Of a DNA stretch of 64,000 bases, positions 44,462 through 56,379 are shown piece after piece. The notes under the pieces were generated by a model. The model had not been told where the DNA came from. It searched no databases and was given only the letters and a program-made list of their open reading frames with translations. The stretch spans positions 180,979 through 244,978 of the forward strand of contig MU008217.1 in the NCBI GenBank assembly GCA_010909165.1, in the 5' to 3' direction. The first letter of the stretch is position 1. Every line of letters begins with the position of its first letter. The stretch comes from Anthoceros angustus. Its lineage: Eukaryota > Streptophyta > Anthocerotopsida > Anthocerotales > Anthocerotaceae. Made by a program: the position numbers and the translations under genes.

Positions 44462-44966
44462 CATCTTTCTTGGTGTTGATGCCGCTCTGCACCTTTGTGT
44501 GTCTTCTTGCTAACGTGAGTCCCGAGTCACCGAAAGGTGCACGATACCCGGAGATTGAGGTCCCGTGACGGACCTAACGTGTGTGGTGTGTGCAGAAGGG
44601 TGATCGGGACCCGTGGCCTGAGCCGCGCCCGCCGAACCGACCTGTGAGCCGGAGGAACTCCGGGGCGTAGAGCCCGGACGGAGAGGCCCGAACGAGGAGG
44701 TCCGACTGCGGTTTTCTAAGACCGAGAGTGTGAGTGAGAGAGGAAAGGACGGAGGTGTGAGGACGAACGTGAACGAAACGGACGCGAACGGGTCCTTAAA
44801 CGCTTACCCCCGGTGAACGCTGAGTAGTTAGAGTGTGTGCGTGAGACCGAACGGACGCAGTAAGACGAGAATCAAACGCGTAAACGGAGCCTATCATTCC
44901 CTTGGGAACGGACTTCTTCCTACAACGACACGGATTGTGCGCGCTACCGGCCGTCACGAAAGTCGC

Positions 44967-44990
44967 GCCACATTTTGGCGCTGCCGGGAA
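44967..44990 (+). other. Primer-binding site of the gypsy element
   Basis: TTTTGGCGCTGCCGGGAA directly follows the LTR end CACA. TTTTGGCGCC-type sequences at this place are the usual minus-strand primer site of plant gypsy elements; the priming tRNA cannot be named with confidence. Confidence 0.7.
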
Positions 44991-45200
44991 TGAAATCGCA
45001 GCAAGCGTGGATGGAGGACGGAGGTAGTTAAGGAGAGAGAGAGTGGACGCCAGATCGCCGAGCGCCCGAGCGCAGTAACGCGTGAGAGACGACGAGCTCG
45101 AGGCGAGGTCACCACCAATGTAAGCGGTGGAGTTGTCGGATCGAGAGGAGGAAGCACGTCAAGCGCGGTAAGGGGGCGGTTCCTCACCCCGCCGATCGCG

Positions 45201-46450
45201 ATGGCAACAACGCCGACCAAGCAAGTATTCTCTTTGGAGGTAAGAAGGAGAGAGATCAAACCTTCGTGGAGGATTTTGTTCGGCAAACTTCAACGGAGAA
45301 GGTTCGGATGCGCATCCAAATTGCTCCAAGGGTCCAAGGGGTGCCTGGTATCGGAAATACCGACCGCCCGAACGCCCCCGCAACCTTCAAGATTGAAGGA
45401 TGCCTTTAGAAAGATTCCGTGAATCGATCAAGAAGGCTTCTTGTCCAAACTCGAGAACCCAAGCGAGGAAGACGGAGAAGTTGGGATCGTACATCGAACG
45501 GTTCTACGCGCTGCGGGACCGGCACCCCACTCACACTACCATGCAGGCGGTACGTTGGTTCGCAGCTGGCTTATCCAAGCCAATGGCTAAGCACGTGCTG
45601 CTGTTGGCAGAGAAAGATGTGAGCAAGGCGGTCCGGGCGGCGGAGAACTATGAAGAATCGATGCACCAACGACGGCCGAGGACTCCTCCAGGAGGAAAGA
45701 AGAAAAGAAACGGGGGCCTGATCAAGATGAAGAACCCTCAAGAGGAGGATGATGAGACCGAGGTAGCACGAGGAAGAGGAAGAGGACTCAAGAAGAATCC
45801 GAGGATCATGGAAGAAGAAGAACCTACCAAAATAAGAAGAAGAAGCCCGTAGTCGGGAGGGTGGAAAAGAAGGAGGTCATGATGCCCGCCGGCACGAGAG
45901 GTCACCGACCCTCCTTTGAAGGAAGGGCCGAGGGAAGATCTAGAACGGGTAATGAAGAGGGTGGAGGAGTTGACGATCAACCGTGAAGGATAAAGAACGC
46001 GAAGGCGCGGCCACCACGGTCCGGACTCATCTGGTGTGCGGTGTGTCACCAACATGGGCATTCAAGGCCGCCTCCGCACCCGTGAACCGTGGAGTATGAC
46101 TACGGGAAGAGTCCGAGGAACAAAGGAGGATGCATACCAAGTGCAAGAAGCACAACCGGACCAGATCCGACGATGTACCCCGTGGTCCGTCTGCATCGAC
46201 CTCCGATGCAAGACCGCATGGGAGCCCTCCGTGAATTCTCGTGGCGCGTGGTCTCTTGAACTGGGAACCCCGGCACTACTCCAACGCGTGCCATACCCCA
46301 CCGCAAGGCAACGGGACTTTGAACGCCTGTGGAGATTGTAAAGGTGCAGGGCACATGGCGTGCACTGTGTCCGAATCCTCGCCGAGGACGGTGCGCCACG
46401 CCACCCTGCAGAGCCGCGACCACCACGCCCTCCCCTGCTACGCCTATTGA
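45201..46450 (+). pseudogene. gag: Gypsy gag polyprotein, broken
   Basis: Frames start at ATG 45201 (MATTPTKQVF) and pass through QTFVEDFVRQTSTEKVRMRI and then the capsid-type segment SYIERFYALRDRHP, TTMQAVRWFAAGLSKPMAKH and AVRAAENYEESMHQR (45490-45680). A Lys/Glu/Arg-rich linker follows. Zinc-knuckle-like remains are CAVCHQHGH near 46035 and CGDCKGAGHMAC near 46330. The parts lie in different frames, with stops at about 45407 and 45850, so no full protein can be made. Gag forms the retrotransposon particle and binds its RNA. Confidence 0.8.
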
Positions 46451-47039
46451 AGACGACAATGGAGTGGGAGGAGGCACCGAGGAGCTGAACGGTGGTACGG
46501 GCAAGTTCGCCAAGGAGAAGAAGGCGGACTGGATGGAAGTGTCAACCCGAGTCGCCAAAGGAGCGAAGGAAAGGAGACTTTAAGAGGAAGAAAATGGGGA
46601 TAGTCCCACGGATACGGAGGACGGAACACTGGGAAGCCGAACCCGCCAAAGAGGACGAGTTAAACCGGCAGCCGCCAAGAAGAAACCCCAAAACCCAAAG
46701 TCGAGAAGCGGACTCACCCACGGCAACACCGCAGCTTCCACCGGATGTGGTCCGAGAAGTGACCGAGATGCTTCAAGAAGAACTCCGGCAGACCTGAGTG
46801 GTCCGACCACCAGCTGGCGCCGGAGGAGCAAGGCGACGCTGACGCAGAGGAGAACCACCCGCCTTTCAAGGTGGCCGACTTGATGATGGACCAACAACAC
46901 TTGGTGTCCCTTAGGCGCTTGTTAAAGACAACCCGGCATCGGCTGTGAAGTCCGGAAGGCCATCAGGAACGCAACCACGGAACTCCTTGGTCCAAGGGCA
47001 AGAACGTGGAGGTAAGGGTCGATCTCATACGGACCGGGC
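46451..47039 (+). other. Linker between gag and protease remains
   Basis: Lys/Glu/Arg-rich frames without a recognised domain, such as the region around 46580-46790. It probably belongs to the gag-pol polyprotein. Many small frame breaks. Confidence 0.45.
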
Positions 47040-47340
47040 GCCAGTGGTGTGAAATTGCGGGTGTAATTAAAACGCTCTAGACACGGGTCGAGTGAACCTC
47101 ATCACCGAGGCCACCGCAAGACGGCCGGGGTTCACCACCTTCGAGCCATCCACCAAAACCCTCGTGGATGGCGGATATGTCACGCGCGAGCGCCAGGGAG
47201 TTGTCCGAGTCCAAGCCACCATAGCGGAGCCCCTATACATTAGATTTTGTCGCCATCGACACGGACCTCCGGGTACGAGGTCGAGCGACCTGGCCGGACT
47301 CGCTGCATAAAACTACACTGAAGGAAGGAAATACACTTCA
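47040..47340 (+). pseudogene. Gypsy aspartic protease region, degraded
   Basis: Successive frames contain VRVQATIAEP and then, in another frame, FVAIDTDLR and GRTWLDSL-like remains (47240-47310). These resemble the end of plant gypsy proteases (D-x-D, then LLGRxWL). The catalytic DTG is not visible. Placement between gag and reverse transcriptase supports the call. Confidence 0.55.
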
Positions 47341-47899
47341 AGCCGGACCGGGATCCAAGGTGAGGGAAGGACGTAGCGACACGAGTAAGGACACATCTGG
47401 AGAAACCAAGCACTACGAGGGTACACCTCCGTCAAGACAAGGGGACGATGAGCGAGGATACGAATGAGGACTACCTTTCCCAAAATCACGTGGTCGAAGA
47501 AGATGGACTATCGGAGGGACACTTTGGAGCGGAGGTGATCATTGTTTTCAAGTGGAAGTCATGGAGGACAAAAAGGCGGAACCCAGGATGAGAGGACCAA
47601 GAAGTAACCCGTTCACCTCATTTAACTCTTCCGAGAATGGGGAATGCGTGAAGATGAACCCTGATGGAGGATGATGGCTTCGAGGAAGCGGGCGAGGAAA
47701 GAGAGACTCAACCCGACGATGTGGAAGACGTGGAGGTTCGCCAGGAAATTCCTAAAATTCGCAAGGGTATGCCAGAGTTAAACAAGACCTCACATTGTTG
47801 GGGAATTCAAAGGTGTTCGCTTTCAAGGTCACGACATGAAGGCATTCAAACAAGGCTAACACCGATAGATCGAAGTGAGCGGTGCCTGCTGGAGGCAAG

Positions 47900-48560
47900 A
47901 TAAATCAATCCCAAGCACTCGCCAAGGTCAAGGAAGTCCCGGATAAGTATCCGGAAGCGACATCATCTTCCCAATCGTGAATAAGTGGGTGGCGCCCATT
48001 GTGGTCGTGTCAAGAAGCAGGGTTCGTCCGCCAGATCGGAGAAAGCTTAACGCCGCCACGAAAAGGACCATTTCCCATGCCCTTTGTGGACGACATCGAC
48101 AAGGTGGCGACGAGTACCTACTCCTTCTTGACGGCCATCCGGCCACAACCGCACCTAAGGGAGTGACCGATAAGACAACATTCACCACGGAGTGGGGACG
48201 CTTGCCTACAAACGGAGTGCCTTCGGATGACAGAGCACCCGGATCATTTATGCGGATGGTGACCAACGCCTTCCGGAATTCTCGAGGGACTTCATGGAGG
48301 TGTTCTTGGACGACTCGGTGCACGGAGAGGAGGACAAACACGGACATTTGGGAAGTGTTTGGAACGATGTAGGAGACTCAACGCCTCGCATCCCGAGAAA
48401 TGCTACTCATGATGAGGGAATCTTGTTGGGGCACCGTGTCGAAGAGGGATAGAGGTGGACCAAGACAAGGTGAAAGTCATCCCCCTCAGCCCACCAACGA
48501 ACTTGAAGGAGTTACGGGATTCCCGGGCATGGTGGTTACTATAGGCCATCCAAGATTTTG
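47900..48560 (+). pseudogene. Gypsy reverse transcriptase, broken
   Basis: Family segments are recognisable across frames: PIVNKWVAPIVVVS (47970 on), LNAATKR, FVDDIDKVATS-like remains, LLDGHPATT, DKTTFTTEWGRL, PGSFMRMVTNAFR (48240 on) and the catalytic-site box FLDD at 48303-48314, then HPEKCY and LGHRVEEG-like remains. Plant gypsy enzymes read SxWVSPxVVVxKK, FxDDxLxxVAGxE, FLDGxSGYNQI, TTFxTxWGxFxYxxMPFGL, and YLDD/FLDD. Several boxes carry base losses, so the enzyme is inactive as written. Confidence 0.85.
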
Positions 48561-48639
48561 CAAAGCCTCCGCTAACTGAGCTACTCAGAAGGAGGAGGAA
48601 TGGACCCGACGCCAAAAGGGAGGCGGCATTCAGAGACCT

Positions 48640-49030
48640 GCACCACACTGCCCCAAGACAAAGGACCGGACCGGGGAAGCGATTCCATGTGTATGTGGAT
48701 GTGTCACCGCCATCGGGTAGTGCTCACCAAAAGATGATAAACGGAGGGATCACCCAATCTACTACCGAAGACACTCACGACGCGAACGGAGGTACACTAC
48801 TACGGAGCGAGAGGCATTGGAATGGTATATGCTTAAGAAATTGCACTACCTTCGCCCAATGAGTTTGTGTTCTATGTTGATCACTTGGCCAAGCACTTTG
48901 GTGAACAAGGCGACTTGTCCTGGACGAATTGCGAGGTGGATTCTGCTGCTGTGGAGTTCACATTTGAGGTGGAGACTAGGCAAGGGCGGCAACACCAAAA
49001 CGCTGACTTCTTGTCCAGATTAAAGACGAG
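48640..49030 (+). pseudogene. Gypsy RNase H, broken
   Basis: Remains of RFHVYVDVS, DHPIYY, TTEREALEWYMLKK-like and NKATCPGRIARWILLL, and finally GRQHQNADFLSRL across frames (48685-49020). These match the order of the gypsy RNase H domain (DAS, ITD-like, REALAxVxAL, GRxARWxLLLQEF, GxxNxxADxLSR). Several shifts interrupt it. Confidence 0.8.
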
Positions 49031-49159
49031 CTCCCCGCAGATCAGGAGGACGCCTTCCCGGATGAGGAATTGGTGGCAGCGATAGAGGAGGAAGCAGAGG
49101 AGCACAGCCGGACAAACCCTAAGCTGGGGAATAGCGGACCCACGGCAGAAGCGGAGAAG

Positions 49160-50320
49160 GGGAGCGGACGCCGGGGGCGGCCCTCTTATGCGGAGTTGGA
49201 ACGGTACCTATGGGAGATGGAGCTACCAAACGAACTGAACCGGGTCCAGCGGCAGGCCTTTGTGCACTACGCTCGCCCTTTTCGGTTGTATAACGGTTGC
49301 ATCTTTAAGGTGGGCCCATGTGGAACGAAGGTACCCAACAAAGTGAGACGGAGGTGGTAATAAAGGGGATGCACGAAGGACTAGGTGGTGGACATTATGC
49401 AGCAGTCACCACCAAGAAAATCTTGAGGTCGGGTAATCGTGGCCCACCATGTATGGGGAAACACACCAATTGTGAAGAAGTGTGATGCTTGTCGGATCGG
49501 AAGCCGACGCCACAACTCAATGGCCGTAGTGCCCATACTAGCACTAGCGCCTTTTGAGAAGTGGGCATCGACTTGGACCCATACGCCCAACGACGAGGCA
49601 CACACACAAAAGCGGTACATCTTGGTGGCAACGACCATCGCACTGTGGGTGAAGCTCGCTAGAACGGACCGCGAGCACGGTGGCCAAATTCCTCACGAAA
49701 ACATCATCACAAGGTATGGGTGTCCGCGCGGTGATAGGGGAACCCATTTCCTCAATGATGTGATAACGCAATGACGGACTATTTCGCATCACACATCGAA
49801 ACGCCCCTACAATCCAAGGCCAACGGATTGACGAGAAGACCAATGGACTTATCCGCCGATCCTCAATAAGACGCTAACTATGCGCACGATCGATACTCCG
49901 CCATCGCTGGGCGCTCGTAACGGCAGAAGGTAACCACGCAACGAACTCCGAGACATCTATGGGCACTCACCCGTTATGCCCGAGTTTGAGGTGCCAACAC
50001 CGTCATGATGGAAAGGCGCTTAACGGATGAAGAGAGCCAACCGAGCGTTGCTAGGGTTTGTCAAAGATACGGAGGACCGGGAAGAGGCGCAAATGCAATC
50101 GTACGTAATCAACGCAAGTGGGCATGACGCAATCGTGGAGTATGTGAAGGAGGGAGATCCTCCTTTACGATACATATGCACTTCCTGTAAACTCCACCTA
50201 CGATGGATGGGACCTTACCAAGTCGCGTATACAATGGGTCCGCTCACCAGCTTGGATGGTGAATTGCCCACTGGTGAACGGGTGGCGGTGAAAAGTACGC
50301 TTAGTGTTGGCGAGACGCCA
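49160..50320 (+). pseudogene. Gypsy integrase, broken
   Basis: The N-terminal remains are RVQRQAFVHYARPFRLYNGC and KGMHEGLGGGHYAAVTTKKI-like segments. The zinc-finger end VKKCDACRIGS is at 49470. Core remains are ILALAPFEKW, HTQKRYILVAT, HENIITRYGCP, DRGTHFLNDV (second catalytic Asp context) and ANGLTRRPMD-like remains. The C-terminal remains are LHLRWMGPYQVAY and LDGELP. The order matches gypsy integrases with an HHCC finger and DDE core. The first Asp motif is lost by indels. Confidence 0.85.
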
Positions 50321-50321
50321 A

Positions 50322-50338
50322 CAGTGAGAAGGGGAGTA
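50322..50338 (+). other. Polypurine tract
   Basis: AGTGAGAAGGGGAG immediately precedes the TGTGG start of the 3' LTR, the expected place for the plus-strand primer of an LTR retrotransposon. Confidence 0.75.
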
Positions 50339-51905
50339 TGTGGACGACTTGGGGGTTAGAAATTAGGTAGGGTTTTGTTTTTTGTAGGAGCGAAGGATAA
50401 AATGAGGCGGAAAAGGAGGAATAAGCATGGATAGCACTCCCACTGGAGCTCCGACCGAGTGAGGAACGGACCGACCTATGGCGCCACGGTAACGGATAAG
50501 TCCGACCCACCTGTGACCAAACAGTGATAAGTACGGTGGAAAGTAACTTAGAAGTTGAGCCGGAGGATGACAGGCGACGCCACGTGACGGCCTCGAGTGG
50601 AGGGCATGCAGGTCAGCCTGCTGTGAGGCCACAGCAGGTATTCACGCGCGCGCGCCAGAAGGCCGAGTACGCGCGCGTAAGGCGCGAAAGCGAGGCGAAG
50701 GGCCGTAAGCCATGCACCGCGCTACGACAGGAAGAGGCGCCCCGCCCTTATTCCCGGCGCAAGGGGAAGGTCATTCGCTCACCGACAATTCCGCCTCGCG
50801 CCCGCAACCCGCTCTCGGGCGTATCTCGACGCCTGGGCACTCGAGCGGCTCACCGCTGAGGTTGGAGCAACAACGCGGAGGGCGCGCAACCGTCGGCCAC
50901 GACAAAGAACCAAGGGAGGAGAAGGCGGCGATGGCACCCAAAAGCTGCGGAAGTTTGGGAGCCATGGAACCTTGTGGAGCGCAACATTGTGACCCGCGCT
51001 ATCCGGACTTTGGGCCCCGGCCTGGAAGCGGAGAATTGGTGCAGGAGTGGCATTTGGATGTGTTCCATGGTCCGACCTTGACAACACACCGGGTCCGGAG
51101 TTTGCCCGAAGATGGGCGGCGGTCAACAAGGAGGTGCGGTCCAAGAACCTCCGGGAGGACCCAAGGCGATGGACCTTGAGGTCCCGAGGCCTACAACCGC
51201 CCAAGGAGGAAGAGGGTGGTGCCGAGCCCTCGGCGGGAAGATAGGTCACAAATGGCGCCGAGGCTCGACGCAAGGACCACCAACGGTTGATATCCGACCG
51301 GATGCCGAGTAAGGGCGGGGCCCGATCATTGTCCATCGAACCGCCACCAAGGTGGATCACCTTGGTGATAATTGGTATTCTCGCATGCGCTGCTGGGGAA
51401 GAGGGCGGACTGGGAAGGATTATCTTCGCCCGGCTTAGGTGAGGCTCGCAAGCTCAGGAGCGAGAAGCCTCGCCATCTGGCCGCCCCCATACCGATCCAT
51501 GTATGGGGCATTTCGAGCTCTCAAGGAAGGAGAGCTTGAGCGAGCCCAAAGGACCGGAGGCCCCCGCAAGTGGAGCGTGCAAGGGCGCCCGAGGTGGAGG
51601 CCGAAAGGCCAACGGACCCGGAGGAGGACGACTGGAGGATTGACTCCATACGCCCTGAACGGACCCCTCACCACCTGTGGAAGTATGGGAGGAACCCCTT
51701 CCTCCTCTGTGCCCCAAGAGACCAGCAGCAGGAGGCGCCCAACCCAATAGCCCACCCACTGTACCACAACCACTGAGCCCGACCAGGGAACCGAAGAGAC
51801 GCAAGACGGTTTTACCAACGGAAGACCTCGGTGCCAAGATTTTACCCGCCTACCTGAGTGGCAAGAAGTGAGGAAGCGGTAAGGAGGGCGTAGTGACGCC
51901 GCCTG
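50339..51905 (+). repeat. 3' LTR, truncated (copy C)
   Basis: Begins TGTGGACGACTTGGGGG right after the polypurine tract and follows LTR B for about 1.57 kb, including VWEPWNLVERN-like coding texture at 50950 and the conserved palindrome at 51345. It stops at GACGCCGCCTGTG, where LTR copy D starts. TATA box and U5 are missing from this copy. Confidence 0.8.
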
Positions 51906-54900
51906 TGTGGAGTGGACTACGACTTCCCCGGGGTTGGGAAATTAGGTAGGGTTTTGTTTTTTTAGGAGGATAAAATGAGAAAAAAAGGGAAATAAGAGCT
52001 AGCACCGACGCACCGAGTATACTCCGACCCGGAGTGGGAACGACTCAGGCCACGATGGCGCGCGACAAGGTAACGGATAAGTCCGGACCCACCCGTGACC
52101 AGCAGTGATAAGCACGCCGGAAAGTAACTTAGAAGTTGCCGTAAGGGACTAGAGGCGACGCCACGCGGACGACCCCGAGTGGAGGACGGCATGCGCTGGT
52201 CAGACCGTGAACCTTGTCAGCCGCAGAAGCAGGGTATTCACGCCCGGACGCGCGGGGCGGGCGCGCAGAGGCCAGTACGGGCAGCGTGAGGCCGCAGTGG
52301 GCCATGCACTTCCGCGCCAGGACGTGAGGCGCCGTTACCCCAAGGCGGGTCGAAGAAGGCTCACGCGCGCACGAGACACCGCGATCCTCGCCTCCGCAGC
52401 CCCGGCGGTATCTCGGGACAGTGACGCTCGCGCTGCTCACCGCTGAGGCTGAGCAACGCGCCAAGAAGGCGCACGCGCTGCCTCCCGACAAGCCGCCACA
52501 GAACCAAGGGAGGAGAGAAGGCGATGGCACCCAAAAGCCGCGAAGTTTGGGAGCCATGGAACCTTGTGGAGCGCAACATTGTGACCCGCGCTATCCGACT
52601 TTGGCCCGCCCAGGAAGCGGGAGAATTGGTGCAGGAGTGAGGGTGTGTCTGATGGTCTCGACATTTGACACACCGTCCGGAGTTGCCCGAAGATGCCGGG
52701 CGCGGTCAATAAAGAGGTGCCCAAGAACCTCCGGGAGGACTCATGGATGGACCTGAGGTCCCGAGGCATACAACCGCCCCAAGGAGGAAGAGGGAGGGTG
52801 CCGAGCCCCTCAAGGGGAAGATAGGGCCACCCAGCTGGCGTAAGCTCGACGAACGACCATCAACGGTTGGTCGACATCCGACCCGCTGACCGAGTAAGGG
52901 CGGGCCCGATCATTGTCCATCGAACTCACTACCAAGGTGGATCACCTTGGTGATACAGTATTCGCACGCTACCGCAATGGGGAAGAGGGCGATCGGGAAG
53001 GATTATCTTCGCCTGCTTAGCCAGGGCTCGCAAGCTCAGACCGAGAAGCCTTCCATCTGGCCGCCCCATACCCGATCCATGGGGGGCATTTCGAGCTCAA
53101 GGAAGGAGAGCTTGAGCGAGCGCCCGGAAGGACCGGAGGCTCGCCAAGTGGAGCGGGCAAGGGCGCCGGAGGGAGGAGGCCGCCGAAAACCAAACGGGAC
53201 GGAGGAGGACGACCGAGGGGATTCCTGACCCATACGTCCGAACGGACCCCTCACCACCCAGGTGGAAGCAATTCCCCGCCTCCTCCTTCCGTGCCCCAAC
53301 CACAAAGCCCAAGCCACCCCAGCAGCCCCCGCCACCGGCCATCACTCCTACCGAGGAGCCCACGACTGTGAGAGAGCCAAGAGACGCAAGACCACGGCTA
53401 CCAACGCGCACCCTGGCCGGTGCAAGACTCTTCCCCGCCGACCTGAGTGGCAAGAAGCGAGGAAGCAGAAGGAGGGCGTAGTGGGACGCCTGTGGAGCAG
53501 GAGGACACTGCGCAGATCCAGAGCCGGGTCCTGCCGCCGATGTGAAGGGGCAAAGGGCGTGCTCCTGACTCCATCACCTCCGCCGAGCCCTGTGAGGAAA
53601 AGGGTGAGAAGGAGCTCGCCAAAAGGGCCAAGGAGGGGAAGCTGAAAGACTCGTGACCTAAGGGTCCCGATTGTCCGGAGAACCCACCGACTTGCTCGAT
53701 CATATGGAGGAGGTCCTCGACGTGAGATGCCGCCCCGCCACGGACTTTGTGGGAGAGCCTCACCAGGCGGCCGTGGAAGAAACACGCTGGTCCTGCCACC
53801 GCCATGGACGGTATGCCTGGGGTCCGGCGGGATGGCCGAAGACCTGTGGAGGTAGAAGCCACCCGGTGAGGCGCATGGTACTCCTCCGTGAGCAGCTGGA
53901 GGGAGCCCAGAGGCGAGAAGGAAGGCCAAGCTCTGGATTGAGGAAGGAAACGCCGGAGGCGGAGAGGGAGGTCCGTCCATCCGCAAGGACCGGATTCAAA
54001 TTCCTTCACCGGAGGAACAAACAAGGCACTAAGGAGGCCCAAGCCGGGCGGAGGACCGCAGCAGAGGGGCGAGCGCAGAAGCGTAGGACGCCCGGGCAAG
54101 CGAACGGGCGGATCCGCGGAGGCAGGACCGACCGTAGAGCTGTCGAGAGGCTCAGTGAAGGTGGCCAAGGAGGCGGAGGCCACGGCGAAGGCCGATCGCG
54201 ATCACTATCGCGGATCGAACCGGTGGAGGAGGCGGCCGAGAGAGCCACGGCCAATCAAGGCCGAGCAAGTGGTCAAGGGAGCAAGTACTGGCCGAGTGAG
54301 GAGGCATCGGAGGCCAGCACCCGGGAGATTGGGGACCCTGTGGTGCACCAGGAGGTAGAAGGGCGGCGTGGAGCCGGAGGACAAAGAAGGACACTTGGAG
54401 TTGCAACCCAAGATGCACGGAGTGCAGGGGTTCTCAACGAGAGAATCCAAGACTTCGAGCGAGAGGTAGAACGCCTCCTCCGCTTGAAGACGGAGGGAGA
54501 ATAGGCGACGGCAAGGAGTTCGCCGCAAGGTTGCAGCAGGATGTGGCGGGAAGCCGTGAGCTGACGGAGCCCGCCTCGAGAAGGAAGTGGCACCTCCGGA
54601 AAGAATAGACGAGGGAAGAAAGCACCGGAGGAAAGGCTACTTGCTCGTCCCGCCAGGAAGTGTAGAAGGAGCTCACCCATGGCCCGTGAAATCAAGTGAG
54701 CCGGAACAACGAGGAGGAGGAGAACGAGCAAAGCAAGGTTGCAAGAGGTAACTGAGGCAGCCTTGACGGCCTCAAGAGTCCCCACCATACCGTAAGCTTC
54801 ACGGAGACTGCCACAGCGGGCGATCCGCCTGCTGAGAGCACCTCCGAGGAGGGAGTACGTGCCCGGCTCATGTAGAGGAGGCGATTCAAGCAAGTCGACC

Positions 54901-56375
54901 CGACTCGCCTTACTACCACGCAGAGCTCCTCAAGGCTCGAGGTCCCGCGCCACCCCAGGCAGGAGGGTGGACTTCAAGGGATGGAAGGAGGAGCGAGAGA
55001 GGACCTGGGACAAAGACAACTGCTGGAGTCCTAGGAGCTGCTTGATGACCGGCAGCAGCAGCCGAGGGAGAGCATGGAGGAACCGGAGGAGGAAGGTCGC
55101 TCACACCTGAGGTAAGACTCCAAGACCTCGCATGGAAGGACGAGGGAGGATCTTGGAGAGGAAGGGAAAGGGTGCAACCGCATTCGGGAACCAAGGGAGG
55201 GCTCGAGATGAACCCGTGACCAGCCCGTGAGGAGGCATGCCCAGAGCGAGGTCCTGACTTTGTCCGACTCGAGGAAAGGCCGATCCCGAGGTCCGCCTCA
55301 AGGAAGTCCGGACTTAGGGATCCAGACAGTGACGATCCGGACCCGAGGTCCCGACCCTGTGGAAGGGTTGGGTCCGTAAGACCGACCTCAGGGCAAGTCC
55401 GGCCCCGAGGACCTGACTCAGAAGAAGGCCGGCCCAGGAGACCTGGACCCCGAGGGAAGACCTGACCTAGAGGTCCTGGACCCGAGTCCAGACAGTGGTC
55501 CCGAGGTCCAAACTCGGGAGTGGGAGAGCCACCACCACCGATCCATTTGAGGGCCCACGCCAGGGGCCCGCCAGAGAGAGAGGGGAGGACGAGAAGTTGC
55601 TGTCGCCACGCGCAAATGGCTGCACTCGGAAGAGGAAGGGTCACCGGATCATCCGATTGCGCGCAAATGTGGGGGCTGGGGCCGCCAAGAAGGAATCGTA
55701 TCCATTTCACCACCGACCGCGATAGGCGGAATAGGCGTGGTAGTAGGCGGCGGTTAGGCACACGAAATGGCCCTCACCAATAGAGGTGTAATAAAGGCCG
55801 ACCTTCAGTAGTATAAGAGGGCCAAGGCCGCTCAATAAATCATCTTCTTGGTGTTGATGCTCTGCACCTTTGTGTGCCTCTAAACGTGAGTCCCGAGTCA
55901 CCAAGGTGCACGATACCCGGGAGATTGATCGTGTGGTCCCGTGACGACCTAACGTGTTGTGGTGTGCAGGAAGATCGGTGACCCGTCGTCCGGAGCCGCC
56001 ACCAAAGACCGAATCCGGACTGAACGTGTGAGCCGGAGGAACTCCGGAGGGCGCAGAGCCGGACGGAGAGGCCCGCGGAACGACGTGAGGAGGTCCGGAC
56101 TGTAACCCGCCTTTTTCCTAAGACCGATGAGTGTAGCGTGAGGGAGAGAGGAAAGGGCGGAAGTGTGGTGGCGAATGTGAGCGATCACGGACTTGACAGG
56201 TCCCTAAGCGTTTGCCATAGGGCTGTCACGGTGAGCGTTGTGTTAGGCGTAGTATGTGTGTTGTGAGCAGGCGCAAAGTGAGTAGAATCACACGAAGGCA
56301 GCAGCCTATCATTCCCTTGAGCGGACTTCTTCCTACAACGACCTTGATTTGTACGCGGCGGTGGCTGAGAAGTCA
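51906..56375 (+). repeat. Gypsy LTR copy D, near full length
   Basis: Starts with GTGGACTACGACTTCC, carries the shared start motifs, the palindrome at 52931, the EVWEPWNLVERNIVTR segment at 52537, TATAAG at 55812 and AATAAA at 55834. It ends near CCTACAACGACCTTGATTTG and GAGAAGTCA. No internal region follows; LTR-derived block E begins at once. Confidence 0.75.
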
Positions 56376-56379
56376 GCCA

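Larger units (their letters stand above)
40918..44966 (+). repeat. 5' LTR of the gypsy element (copy B, full length)
   Basis: Starts TGTGGACTACGGACTTTGG and ends GAAAGTCGCGCCACA just before the primer-binding site. The U3 part (about 3.5 kb) includes protein-like stretches, for example VWEPWNLVERNIVTR at 41537 and CMGHFELLKEGELERAR near 42095, that are shared with LTR copies C and D. A TATAAG box lies at 44438 and AATAAA at 44456, so the R-U5 part is about 500 bases. Confidence 0.85.
40918..51905 (+). mobile_element. Ty3/gypsy LTR retrotransposon with about 4-kb LTR, decayed
   Basis: The order is 5' LTR (40918-44966), primer-binding site (44967), gag, protease, reverse transcriptase, RNase H, integrase, polypurine tract (50322-50336), then a truncated 3' LTR (50339-51905). 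Integrase after RNase H defines Ty3/gypsy. Every reading frame is broken by many small indels, so the element is dead as written. The internal part (about 5.4 kb) is a normal size, while the LTR of about 4 kb is much longer than usual and resembles the long-LTR plant gypsy groups. No envelope-like gene seen. Confidence 0.9.
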
